Source: Kitasatospora aureofaciens (GTDB lineage Bacteria > Actinomycetota > Actinomycetes > Streptomycetales > Streptomycetaceae). Taken from it: 49,985 nucleotides of DNA. Below, in pieces: positions 32,435 to 40,466 of this stretch (position 1 is the first letter of the stretch; every line of letters begins with the position of its first letter). Under the pieces are notes generated by a model. That model had not been told where the DNA came from, ran no database searches, and saw nothing but the letters and a program-made list of their open reading frames with translations. A program made the position numbers and the translations under genes. The DNA lies in contig NZ_JPRF03000048.1 in the NCBI RefSeq assembly GCF_001188955.3, forward strand, positions 1 through 49,985, in the 5' to 3' direction.

Positions 32435-33492
32435 TACCGCTCCCCCGCAGGCTGCTCGAAGCCCTGCCCGGTCCAGGACCGCAGGCCGAGCAGCTTCTCG
32501 CCCAGTTCGGTCAGTTCGGCCCGTCCGTAGCGCAGCGCCTCGGGCCGGTCGGCGTCCCCGACCAGGGTGCGGTTCCAGTCCGGGGTGGCGAGGGTGCGCC
32601 AGGACTCGACCCGGGAGCGGCGCAGCGGCTCGGCCTCCTCCAGGGCGGGCATCATGGACAGGTACTGCACCGAACGCACGCCGTCCTCCGAGGTGTTGGG
32701 GGCGACGCCGTGGGCGAGCAGCCCGTTCCAGATCAGCAGGTCACCGGCCTTCAACTCGGGTCGGACCACCGGGAACTCGGCGCGGTCGACGGCCGGGCGG
32801 ATCGGGTCGCGGTCGGCGGGCTGGGCGGCCTGCCACTCGTTGAAGCGGCGGAACAGCTCCGGGTTGCACTGGAAGCCGCCGTGGTCGGGGGCGGTGTCGT
32901 TGAGCGCGATGATGCCCTGGACGCGCTGCGGCAGCATGCCCCGGGTGGTGTCGACGTCCCAGTGCAGTTCGATGTCGAAGCCCTTGTCGGTGGGTTCGAT
33001 GAGGGCGCGGTCGCGGTTGCGCACGTTCGGCGGGTTGAGGTTGAGCCGGTCGAGGGTGACCCACAGCTCCTCGCAGTCCCACACGTCGACGAAGGCGTCG
33101 TAGACGCGCTGCGCCTGGCGGCTGTCCCAGATGAGCTGGTGGTGGTAGGCCTCGACGAAGCCGTAGATGTGCAGGTGTCGGTCGAGTTCGTCGCGGTACT
33201 CGCGCGCGCGGTACCAGTCCTGCGGGCGGTCGGGCGACAGGCCCTGGAACTCCCAGGTGAAGTCGAGCAGTCGCCGCGCGGCGTCGGCCGGGATCGCCTG
33301 CTCCACCACGACGTAGCCGTAGGTCTGCCAGTACGCGAAGTCCTCCTCGGAGAGCACCCGCAGCGGGAGCTTCTTGCGCAGTTCGCGCAGGGCGGTCCGG
33401 GCGAGGTAGCTCTCCGTGTCGGCGCTGAAGTAGGGGCGCTCGGAGGCGGCCCGGTACAGATATTCCTCTGGGTGTTCGTCAGGGCTCGGCAT
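32434..33492 (-). CDS. PhyH-family Fe(II)/2-oxoglutarate oxygenase
   Basis: 352 aa from ATG at 33492 (GGAG nine bases upstream). VLSEEDFAYWQTYGYVVVEQ is the typical PhyH N-terminus. The iron motif HWD is in IELHWDVDTTRG, and the distal His is in GLLAHGVAPN, followed by GVRSVQYLSM with the likely 2-oxoglutarate Arg. QGIIALNDTAPDHGGFQCNP is conserved in the family. It is larger than the oxygenase of the NRPS operon and not closely similar by eye. First gene of the second operon; likely hydroxylates or modifies the substrate of the decarboxylase. Substrate unknown. Confidence 0.85.
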   Translation of the reverse strand: MPSPDEHPEEYLYRAASERPYFSADTESYLARTALRELRKKLPLRVLSEEDFAYWQTYGYVVVEQAIPADAARRLLDFTWEFQGLSPDRPQDWYRAREYRDELDRHLHIYGFVEAYHHQLIWDSRQAQRVYDAFVDVWDCEELWVTLDRLNLNPPNVRNRDRALIEPTDKGFDIELHWDVDTTRGMLPQRVQGIIALNDTAPDHGGFQCNPELFRRFNEWQAAQPADRDPIRPAVDRAEFPVVRPELKAGDLLIWNGLLAHGVAPNTSEDGVRSVQYLSMMPALEEAEPLRRSRVESWRTLATPDWNRTLVGDADRPEALRYGRAELTELGEKLLGLRSWTGQGFEQPAGER

Positions 33493-33736
33493 GGGCGGTC
33501 ACTCCGTGGTTCGTGGTCGATGCAGCGCGTCCTCGGACGCCCGTCGCGGGCACGGCGAGCCGACGGCCTGGCAGCGGCCGGAAGGGGAATCCGGGGCGCG
33601 GACGGGACGACCGTCCGCATGCGCTCCTTGTCGCCTCGGCCCCCGAGCAGCGCACAGCGCCACGTCAGGGGGTCAACTCGCCCGTCCGGCAGGGGCACTC
33701 ACCCCGCATCAGTCTTCGCCGGACCGCGCTCTCCAT

Positions 33737-33766
33737 ACGTTGGACTAGACCAACTAATGGTGTCAA
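33737..33766 (-). promoter_or_regulatory. Promoter with DasR/GntR-like operator for the second operon
   Basis: Minus strand: -35 TTGACA (33766-33761), 18-nt spacer, -10 CAACGT (33742-33737; weak). The spacer and -10 contain the near-palindrome GTTGGTCTAGTCCAAC (33754-33739), which resembles the DasR-site core TGGTCTAGNCCA known from memory. It lies in the 512-bp gap (33493-34004), 245 bp before the oxygenase start. The rest of the gap holds direct repeats at 33832-33881 and a -10 box next to the FUSC gene. Confidence 0.5.
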
Positions 33767-33831
33767 CCCTTTCCCGCGGGTTACCGATTGGGAAATCCGC
33801 GCAGTTCACAGCGCCTCCGGAGCCTCGCTTT

Positions 33832-33881
33832 ATGTTTCGGAGACTGACATAAGGCCGGGTACGTTTCGGTAATTGACACAA
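33832..33881. repeat. Two 21-bp direct repeats in the divergent intergenic region
   Basis: 33832-33852 and 33861-33881 match at 16 of 21 positions; shared core gtttcgg...tgaca. They are 29 bp apart start to start, between the oxygenase operon and the FUSC gene. An activator or repressor binding site pair is possible. Confidence 0.45.
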
Positions 33882-33992
33882 ATGCGAAGAGGATGAACCC
33901 CCGGCGGCTCCCCGTCCGTTACACCTGGCCACGACCACACCCGCGGCCGCAGCGGGCCGCGCCCGCACCGGGCCACCGCCGCCCGCCCGCCG

Positions 33993-33998
33993 TACGTT
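33993..33998 (+). promoter_or_regulatory. -10 box for a leaderless FUSC transcript
   Basis: TACGTT (TANNNT) with 6 bases before the GTG at 34005, the spacing that places the transcription start at or next to the start codon. No clear -35 and no ribosome binding site are seen. Confidence 0.45.
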
Positions 33999-34004
33999 GG
34001 GACT

Positions 34005-35942
34005 GTGGCACGCACCCGACTGGCCCCGCCCGGCTGGCTGACCGAGAGCCTGCGGCCCCGGGACGCGCCGATCCCCTGGGCCGCGGCGGCCCGCGCCTCG
34101 GTGGCGCTCGCCGCCCCGCTCGCCGTCGGCACCGCCACCGGCCGGACCGGCTACGGCGCGCTGGTGTCGATGGGCGCGCTGTCCGGGGTGATCGGGGACT
34201 CCGCCGACGCCTACCGGATGCGGGTGTTCAACATCGCCGTGCCGCAGCTGCTCGGCGCCCTCGGGGTGCTGGTCGGCACCCAGGTGTACGGCTCCGGCTG
34301 GACGGCGGTCCTCGCGCTGACCGCGGTCGCGCTGGTCTCCGGGATGATCTCCTCGATCGGCGCGGTCTCCTCCGTCTCGGGTCTGCTCCTGCTGCTCAAC
34401 GCCGTGGTCGGGGCCGGCCTGCCGCTGCCCTCCCCCTGGTGGCTGCCACCCGCCCTGCTGCTGCTCGGCGGCCTGCTCGTCCTCGCCCTCACCCTGCTCG
34501 CCTGGCCGCTGCGCGGCGCCACCCCCGAGCGCGCCGTGGTCGCCGACACCTACCGGGCGGTCGCCGGGCTACTGGAGGCCACCGGATCACCGGGCTACGA
34601 GGACCGGCGCCGCGCGCTCACCCAGTCGCTCAACCACTCCTACGACCTGCTGCTCGCCCGCCGCGCCCGCCGGCACGGCCGCTCCGCCACCCTGGTGCGC
34701 CTGCTCGCCCAGCTCAACGCGTTGATCCCGGTGGTCGAGGGGGCGGCCGCGGCCCACCTGCGCCCGCCCGGGTACGGTCCGCTGTCGCCCGCCTACCCGG
34801 CCGCCGTGCGCGAGCTGGCCGAGGCCGTCGAGCGGGGCCGCACCGGCCCGGCCCCGCCGCCCGGGCTGCCCGAGCCGCGCGGCCCCTCCACCCGCGCGCT
34901 GGCCGAGGCGATCGGGCACGCCGCCGACGTCGTGAACGAGGCCTCGCCCGACCCGTACACCGCCGACGACCGGCTCGGCCGACCCGCCGGCCTGGAGGTC
35001 CGGACCCGCCGGGCGGCCCGCGCGCTGCTGCTGTCCGGCGCCTCCTGGCGGTACGGGCTGCGGCTGGCGCTGTGCATCGGGCTGGCCCAGGTGCTGGTCT
35101 CGGCGATCGCCGTCCCGCGCTCCTACTGGGTGACGCTGACCGTCACCTTCGTGCTGAAACCGGACTTCGGCTCGGTGTTCTCCCGGGCGGTGCTGCGCGC
35201 GCTGGGCACCGCCGCCGGGCTGCTGATCGCCATGCCGGTGCTGGCCGAGGTGCCGCACGGCTGGTGGGACGTGCCCGTGATGGCGGTGCTCGCCACGCTC
35301 ATCCCGGTGCTCTCCGCCAAGGGGTACGCCTTCCAGACCGCGGCCATCACCCCGGTCATCCTGATGCTCTCCGACCTGCTCAACCACCAGGGCTTCCACC
35401 TGGTGCTGCCCCGGCTCTACGACTCGCTGATCGGCTGCGGCATCGCCCTGCTGGCCGGCTACCTGCTGTGGCCGGAGTCCTGGCACACCCGGATCGGCGA
35501 CCGGCTGGCCAACGCCGTCCAGGACACCGCCTCCTACGTGTCACTGGCCTTCACCACCGGGCCGGGGCGGGACGAGCCGGCCCGCGCCCGCTACCGGCGG
35601 CGGCTCTACCGCGACCTCTCGGCGGTGCGCAGCGAGTTCCAGCGGGCGCTCACCGAGCCGCCGCCGGTCGGCGCCCGGGCCGAGGCCTGGTGGCCGCTGG
35701 TGATCGCGGTGGAGCGGATCGTGGACACCACCACCGCGACCCGGGTGCGGATCGAGCACGGCGCGCCGGCGCCGACCGAGGCCGCGGTCCGCGCCGTCAC
35801 CCGGGAGCTGACCGACCTGGCCGAGGCGCTGCGGACCGGTGCCCCGCCGCCCGGGGCCGACCCGGACGCGCCGGCGCCCGACTGCGCGCTGGCCCGGCTG
35901 CGTCACGAGGTGCACGCGGCCCGGTCGGTGGCCTACCCGTGA
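34005..35942 (+). CDS. FUSC-family membrane protein
   Basis: 645 aa from GTG at 34005, probably leaderless. Two membrane bundles of about five helices each (about 30-170 and 345-490) are separated by a cytoplasmic helical region, and followed by a soluble C-terminal part of about 150 residues. The FUSC pattern is clear in the second bundle: SYWVTLTVTFVLKPDFGSVF (about 374-393) followed by RALGTAAGLLIA. FUSC proteins resemble aromatic-acid efflux proteins (AaeB) and aluminium-activated transporters. The likely role is efflux of an organic anion; the substrate is unknown. It converges with the amidase gene 16 bp away. Confidence 0.87.
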   Translation: MARTRLAPPGWLTESLRPRDAPIPWAAAARASVALAAPLAVGTATGRTGYGALVSMGALSGVIGDSADAYRMRVFNIAVPQLLGALGVLVGTQVYGSGWTAVLALTAVALVSGMISSIGAVSSVSGLLLLLNAVVGAGLPLPSPWWLPPALLLLGGLLVLALTLLAWPLRGATPERAVVADTYRAVAGLLEATGSPGYEDRRRALTQSLNHSYDLLLARRARRHGRSATLVRLLAQLNALIPVVEGAAAAHLRPPGYGPLSPAYPAAVRELAEAVERGRTGPAPPPGLPEPRGPSTRALAEAIGHAADVVNEASPDPYTADDRLGRPAGLEVRTRRAARALLLSGASWRYGLRLALCIGLAQVLVSAIAVPRSYWVTLTVTFVLKPDFGSVFSRAVLRALGTAAGLLIAMPVLAEVPHGWWDVPVMAVLATLIPVLSAKGYAFQTAAITPVILMLSDLLNHQGFHLVLPRLYDSLIGCGIALLAGYLLWPESWHTRIGDRLANAVQDTASYVSLAFTTGPGRDEPARARYRRRLYRDLSAVRSEFQRALTEPPPVGARAEAWWPLVIAVERIVDTTTATRVRIEHGAPAPTEAAVRAVTRELTDLAEALRTGAPPPGADPDAPAPDCALARLRHEVHAARSVAYP

Positions 35943-35958
35943 CGGCGGTGCCCGGGGG

Positions 35959-37362
35959 TCAGTCCTGGATCCGCCGCCAGGGCCGGTCCGCCTCCAGCGC
36001 GTAGGCCAGCTCCAGCAGCACCCGCTCCTGCCCGTGCGCGGCCGACAGGTGCACCCCGATCGGCAGCCCGCTCGGCGCCGCGCCGGCGGGCAGGGAGATG
36101 CCCGGGCCGCCGGTCACATTGTTGACCGGGGTGAAGGCGACGTAGCGCAGCAGCCGATCGACCAGCTCGTCGAAGGCGACGTTCGGGCTGAGGTGCCCGA
36201 TCGGCGGGGCGGTGTGGGCGAGCACCGGGGAGAGGATCGCGTCGTGCTCGCGGAAGATCCCCGCGTACACCGCCTCGGTCCGGCGCAGCCGCCGCAGCAC
36301 GCCCGGGGTGCGCCGGAACTCGGCCTGGAAGCTGCGGCGCAGCCCGGTGGTCAGCCCGTCCAGCTTGCCGGCCCGGAAGCCGGGGTCGAGCACCAGCCGG
36401 CCGGTGAGCGCGATCACCCAGGCGATGTAGCCCCAGTACGCGAGGAAGTCCCGGGAGAACTCCTCGCCGAACGGCAGGGTGGTGGGCACGACCCGGTGGC
36501 CCATCGCCTCGAGCCGGGCGGCGGTCTCCTCGACGGCCCGGCGGGTCGCCTCGTCGGTCTTGGCGGTCGGCGAGTCGACGACCAGTCCGATCCGCAGCCG
36601 GCGTTCCCCGGGGCCCTCGACCAGGCCGAGCGGGGGCAGCTTCGGGTTTCGGTGGTGGCGTTCGGCGGCGGCGAAGAAGGCGGCGGTGTCGCGCACCGAG
36701 CGGGTCACCACCCCGTCGGTGACCAGGTCGATCGGCAGCTTGCCGCCCTGGGCGTTGGTCACCAGCCGGCCGCGGGTGGGCTTGAGGCCGACCAGGCCGC
36801 AGCAGGCCGCCGGGATGCGGATCGACCCGCCGCCGTCGTTGGCGTGGGCGATCGGCACCACGCCGGCCGCCACCAGGGCGGCCGCGCCGCCCGAGGAGGC
36901 GCCGGGCGAGTGCGAGGTCTTCCAGGGGTTGCGCACCGGCTGGGCGGTGGCGAACTCGGTGGAGGCGTTCAGTCCGAACTCGGGCAGCCGGGTCTTGCCG
37001 AGCACCGCCAGGCCGGTGGACAGCAGTTGGTCGGTGAAGCGGGCGTTGCGGCGGGCCGGGCGGGCGCGGAAAGCCTCGCTGCCCATGCCGGTGGGCAGGC
37101 CGCGCAGGTCGACGTTGTCCTTGAGGTAGGTCGGCACGCCCCAGAGCGGTCCGCCGATGCCCTCGCGGCTGATCCGGGGCCGGTCGTAGGAGGCGTGGGC
37201 GACGGGCAGCAGCGCTCCGTCGATCCGCCCGGCGCGGGCGACGGCGGCCGCGACCAGCTCCCGGGGGCTGACCTCGCCGGAGCGGACCAGGGCGGCCAGC
37301 GCCACCGCGTCGTGCGCGCCGAGGGCGTCGTCGGTGAACGCGTGGACCCGCTCGTCGGCCAT
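35959..37362 (-). CDS. Amidase (amidase-signature family)
   Basis: 467 aa from ATG at 37362; a longer frame to 37677 runs through promoter DNA. Amidase-signature triad: catalytic Lys in GVPTYLKDNVD (about residue 75), cis-Ser in SPGASSGGAAALVAAG and nucleophile Ser in NDGGGSIRIPAACCGL. PTRGRLVTNAQGG and GPGISLPAG are also typical. The family hydrolyses carboxamides; some members are GatA subunits, but no gatB or gatC is nearby and the sequence looks like a stand-alone amidase, close to 6-aminohexanoate-cyclic-dimer hydrolase-type enzymes. Two 12-bp palindromes at 37395-37418 lie just before the start. Confidence 0.9.
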   Translation of the reverse strand: MADERVHAFTDDALGAHDAVALAALVRSGEVSPRELVAAAVARAGRIDGALLPVAHASYDRPRISREGIGGPLWGVPTYLKDNVDLRGLPTGMGSEAFRARPARRNARFTDQLLSTGLAVLGKTRLPEFGLNASTEFATAQPVRNPWKTSHSPGASSGGAAALVAAGVVPIAHANDGGGSIRIPAACCGLVGLKPTRGRLVTNAQGGKLPIDLVTDGVVTRSVRDTAAFFAAAERHHRNPKLPPLGLVEGPGERRLRIGLVVDSPTAKTDEATRRAVEETAARLEAMGHRVVPTTLPFGEEFSRDFLAYWGYIAWVIALTGRLVLDPGFRAGKLDGLTTGLRRSFQAEFRRTPGVLRRLRRTEAVYAGIFREHDAILSPVLAHTAPPIGHLSPNVAFDELVDRLLRYVAFTPVNNVTGGPGISLPAGAAPSGLPIGVHLSAAHGQERVLLELAYALEADRPWRRIQD

Positions 37363-37394
37363 CCCAACTCCCAACCGGTAGCACCAAGTAGCCG

Positions 37395-37418
37395 TACCGG
37401 CAGGTATACCGGCCGGTA
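37395..37418. promoter_or_regulatory. Two adjacent palindromic half-operators before the amidase gene
   Basis: TACCGGCAGGTA (37395-37406, one mismatch to symmetry) and TACCGGCCGGTA (37407-37418, perfect) are directly head to tail, 33 bp from the amidase ATG. This suggests a dimeric repressor, perhaps TetR type. Confidence 0.5.
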
Positions 37419-37633
37419 ATCGCACGGAGCTTCGCAGTGTAGGCGCGCGGCACCGCCCCCGGAAACCCCTGCGCCGGGCGGCCCCGGGCGAGCCGTCAGA
37501 CCGAGGACGGCGCACGGGCGTTCGGCACGCGCCCCCGCGTTCACCCCACCCGCCGGGCACGGACCGTTTCGCCGCCGGGCGCCGGGAAAGATCACGATCG
37601 CCCGATGAACCGGCCCTCCCAGAGGTGACGCCC

Positions 37634-38983
37634 GTGACCACCCAGTACCACCCGACCGCCCAGTACACCTCGGTCACCGCGCCCGGCGCGCTCCCCCTCC
37701 TCGGTCACGCCCCCGCCTTCATCCGCAGCCCGCTGGACTTCGTGGCCGGCCTCGCCGCCCACGGCGACCTGGTCCGGCTGCGGCTCGGCCCGCTCGACGC
37801 CTACGTCGCCTGCCACCCCGACCTGGTGCGCCGGCTGCTCACCGAGGACCGCACCTACGACAAGGGCGGCATCATCATCGAGAAGGCCCGCGAGGCCTTC
37901 GGCAACGGCCTCGCCACCTGCCCCGCACGTGCCCACCGGCGCCAGCGCCGGATGCTCCAGCCCGCGTTCCACCGCGACCGGCTGCCCGGCTACGCCGCCA
38001 TGATGGCCGAGGAGATCGCCGGCGCCACCGCCCGCTGGCGCGACGGCGACGTGGTCGACGTGCCCGCCGCGATGTACCGCCTCAGCACCGCCGTCACCGC
38101 CCGCTGCCTGTTCGCCGCGCACGAGCGGGCCGGCACCCTGCCCGTCCACGACTCCATGGACGTGGTCACCCGCGGCGTCGCCCGCCGGATGATGCTGCCG
38201 CTGCCCGGCGCCGACCGGATCCCCACCCCCGGCAACCGCCGCTTCGAACGCGCCCGGCAGAACCTGCGGGAGATCACCCGGCTCCTGATCGCCGACTACC
38301 GCGCGGCCGGCACCGACCACCAGGACCTGCTCTCCGTACTGCTCAGCGCCCGCGACGAGCACGGGCGGGGCCTGTCCGACGGCGAGATCCACGACCAGGT
38401 GGTCACCTTCCTGCTGGCCGGCATGGAGACCAGCGCCGCCACCCTCTCCTGGGCCTGGACCCTGCTCGCCGCCAACCCCGCCGTCCGCGAGCGCCTGCAC
38501 ACCGAACTCGACACCGTCCTCGACGGCCGCCCCGCCCGCCACGAGGACCTGCCCGCCCTGCCGCTCACCGCCAGGATCGTCAACGAGACCCTCCGGCTCT
38601 ACCCGCCCGCCTGGATCCTCAGCCGCACCGTCACCGCCGACACCGAACTCGGCGGCCACCGCCTCCCGGCCGGCGCCACCGTCCTCTACAGCCCCTACCT
38701 GCTGCACCGCCGCGCCGACCTCTTCCCCTGCCCCGACCGCTTCGACCCCGACCGCTGGCTCACCACCGCCCGCCCCGCCCCCGGCACCTACACCCCCTTC
38801 GGCCTCGGCGCCCGCCGCTGTATCGGTGAGGCCTTCGGCACCACCGAGGCCGCCCTCGCCCTCGCCACCATCGCGGCCCGCTGGACTGTCACCCCCACCC
38901 GCGGCCGCCCCATCCGCCCGCACCGCAGCTCCTCGCTGTCCCCCCGCTCCTTCACGGCGACGCTCAACCGCCGCATCCGCTGA
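37634..38983 (+). CDS. Cytochrome P450
   Basis: 449 aa from GTG at 37634, 8 nt after AGAGG; an in-frame GTG at 37625 is less well placed. P450 landmarks are the I helix GMETSA (with Glu-Thr pair), ExxR as NETLRLYPP, and the haem loop FGLGARRCIGEAF with Cys396. The sequence reads more like bacterial class-I P450s of terpene and fatty-acid metabolism than CYP105-type. No ferredoxin or terpene synthase is adjacent, so redox partner and substrate are unknown. It is divergent from the amidase gene, 271 bp apart. Confidence 0.92.
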   Translation: MTTQYHPTAQYTSVTAPGALPLLGHAPAFIRSPLDFVAGLAAHGDLVRLRLGPLDAYVACHPDLVRRLLTEDRTYDKGGIIIEKAREAFGNGLATCPARAHRRQRRMLQPAFHRDRLPGYAAMMAEEIAGATARWRDGDVVDVPAAMYRLSTAVTARCLFAAHERAGTLPVHDSMDVVTRGVARRMMLPLPGADRIPTPGNRRFERARQNLREITRLLIADYRAAGTDHQDLLSVLLSARDEHGRGLSDGEIHDQVVTFLLAGMETSAATLSWAWTLLAANPAVRERLHTELDTVLDGRPARHEDLPALPLTARIVNETLRLYPPAWILSRTVTADTELGGHRLPAGATVLYSPYLLHRRADLFPCPDRFDPDRWLTTARPAPGTYTPFGLGARRCIGEAFGTTEAALALATIAARWTVTPTRGRPIRPHRSSSLSPRSFTATLNRRIR

Positions 38984-39087
38984 CGGACGCACCGCTCCGG
39001 TGTCCGCCGGGGTTCGGTACTGTCCCGGGACGGGCGGTCGCATCCGGGCCGACCCGACCCTCCGCTCGACCGGGACACCATCAGCAC

Positions 39088-39807
39088 ATGAACGTTCGAC
39101 GCCCGTCGGGGCTCCTCACCGGGCTGCCGCGCGCCCTCCGCACGTACCCGCGGCGCTCACCGCTGACGCTCGTCTACGTCGTCCTGCTGCTGCTCGGACA
39201 CGCCTGGGTCGAGTACGGACTCTCCGGTCAGCAGGCCGACGACCTGCGCGGCTACATCAGCACCAACCTGGACAACCTGCACGACCACCCGGTCCGCGCC
39301 CTGATCGGCAGCGCCCTGCTGTACGACGGCACCCTCACCGACATCGCCTCCACCGGCTTCGGCGGCACCCTGATCACCCTCGGCCTCGGCATCGTCGTCG
39401 GCCTCGCCTGGGCGGAGCGCCGCTACGGCACACCGCGCGCCGCCGCGGTGTTCCTCGCCGGGCACGTCGGCGCCACCCTGATCACCGCCCTGGTGATCCT
39501 CCTCGCCCTGCACCAGGGCTGGTACCCGGCCGACGTGCGGGAGGCCTCCGACTACGGCATCAGCTACGGCGCCCAGGCCTCCCTCGCCTTCGCGGTCCTC
39601 GCCCTCCCCCGCTGGGTCCGCCTGCCCTGGGCCGCCTTCGTCCTCGCCTGGCCACTCGCCGGCGACCACGAATGGCCCGGCCCCATCCCCGAGTTCACCA
39701 CCGTCGGCCACCTCCTCGCCGCCGCCCTCGGCTTCACCCTCGCCGCCACCACCGCCGCCCACCACCGCCGCACCACCGCCCTTGCCACCGCGAGCAGCGG
39801 CGGGTGA
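39088..39807 (+). CDS. Rhomboid-like membrane protein
   Basis: 239 aa from ATG at 39088. Six or so helices. DYGISYGAQASLAFAVLAL holds a rhomboid-type GxSx (GISY), and the last helix has VGHLLAAALGF with a His that could be the catalytic partner. The middle GHVGATLITAL is also typical of rhomboid-like proteins in streptomycetes. Proteolytic activity is possible but many such relatives are of unproven activity. It ends 20 bp from the convergent DUF421 gene. The N-terminal 20 residues are basic and cytoplasmic. Confidence 0.75.
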   Translation: MNVRRPSGLLTGLPRALRTYPRRSPLTLVYVVLLLLGHAWVEYGLSGQQADDLRGYISTNLDNLHDHPVRALIGSALLYDGTLTDIASTGFGGTLITLGLGIVVGLAWAERRYGTPRAAAVFLAGHVGATLITALVILLALHQGWYPADVREASDYGISYGAQASLAFAVLALPRWVRLPWAAFVLAWPLAGDHEWPGPIPEFTTVGHLLAAALGFTLAATTAAHHRRTTALATASSGG

Positions 39808-39826
39808 GAGCCGCCGGGGCCGCCCG

Positions 39827-40408
39827 TCAGTGCGGCGGGCGGCGGTCGGCGGCGAGGGTGGTCAGCAGGTGCTCGATCGCCGCCAGACGCTCCCGCAGCT
39901 CGTCGACGTCGCCCTTGGTGGCGCTCTGCCCGGCCGCCTTGAGGGTGACCAGGAGCTGGCCGTCCGGCTCCAGCCGGGCCCGGGCGACGTCGCTCAGGTT
40001 GTCGCCGTTCTGCAGCCGGACGGCGTGCTCCAGCTCGGACGGGCGCAGCGCCAGCTCGCGCAGCGCGCCGGGCACCAGCTTGCCGTCGCGGACGACCGTG
40101 GTGGGTTCGCCCTCCAGGACGCGGGCGGCGCGCGGGTCGCGGGCCAGCCAGCGGGTCACGAGGGAGTTCACCACCACCAGGGTGACCGCGCCGATCGCGC
40201 CTCCGACCAGGCTGTTGTCGTTGCCGATGATCGCGTTCTGCACCACGTTGGAGAGCAGGAACACGACCACCATGTCGAAGGTGTTCAGCCCCGCCAGCCC
40301 CCGCTTCCCGGCGAGCCGGAACAGCACCAGGATCAGTGCGTAGACGGCAACCGTCCGGAGGATCTTCTCCACGATCGGAATCTGGACGACCAGCAGGTCA
40401 TGCCACAC
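39827..40408 (-). CDS. DUF421/YetF-like membrane protein
   Basis: 193 aa from GTG at 40408 (GGGAGGAG upstream). It has three membrane helices (EKILRTVAVYALILVLFRLA, MVVVFLLSNVVQNAII, GGAIGAVTLVVVNSLV) followed by the soluble YetF beta domain with EGEPTTVVRDGKLVPGALR and LEHAVRLQNG. GKRGLAGLNTFDMVV between helices is the family hallmark. The C-terminus adds a coiled coil (VDELRERLAAIEHLL). The function is unknown; homologues are linked to spore and membrane stress in Bacillus. Confidence 0.88.
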   Translation of the reverse strand: MWHDLLVVQIPIVEKILRTVAVYALILVLFRLAGKRGLAGLNTFDMVVVFLLSNVVQNAIIGNDNSLVGGAIGAVTLVVVNSLVTRWLARDPRAARVLEGEPTTVVRDGKLVPGALRELALRPSELEHAVRLQNGDNLSDVARARLEPDGQLLVTLKAAGQSATKGDVDELRERLAAIEHLLTTLAADRRPPH

Positions 40409-40466
40409 GGCCCCGCTCCTCCCACCACGACTTCCGGAACGGGGCCGACGCTACTCTCCGGTGCCG

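Noticed and set aside
35959..37362. Amidase as GatA of tRNA amidotransferase
   Set aside because: No gatB or gatC is near and the sequence lacks the GatA-typical surroundings; a stand-alone amidase fits better.
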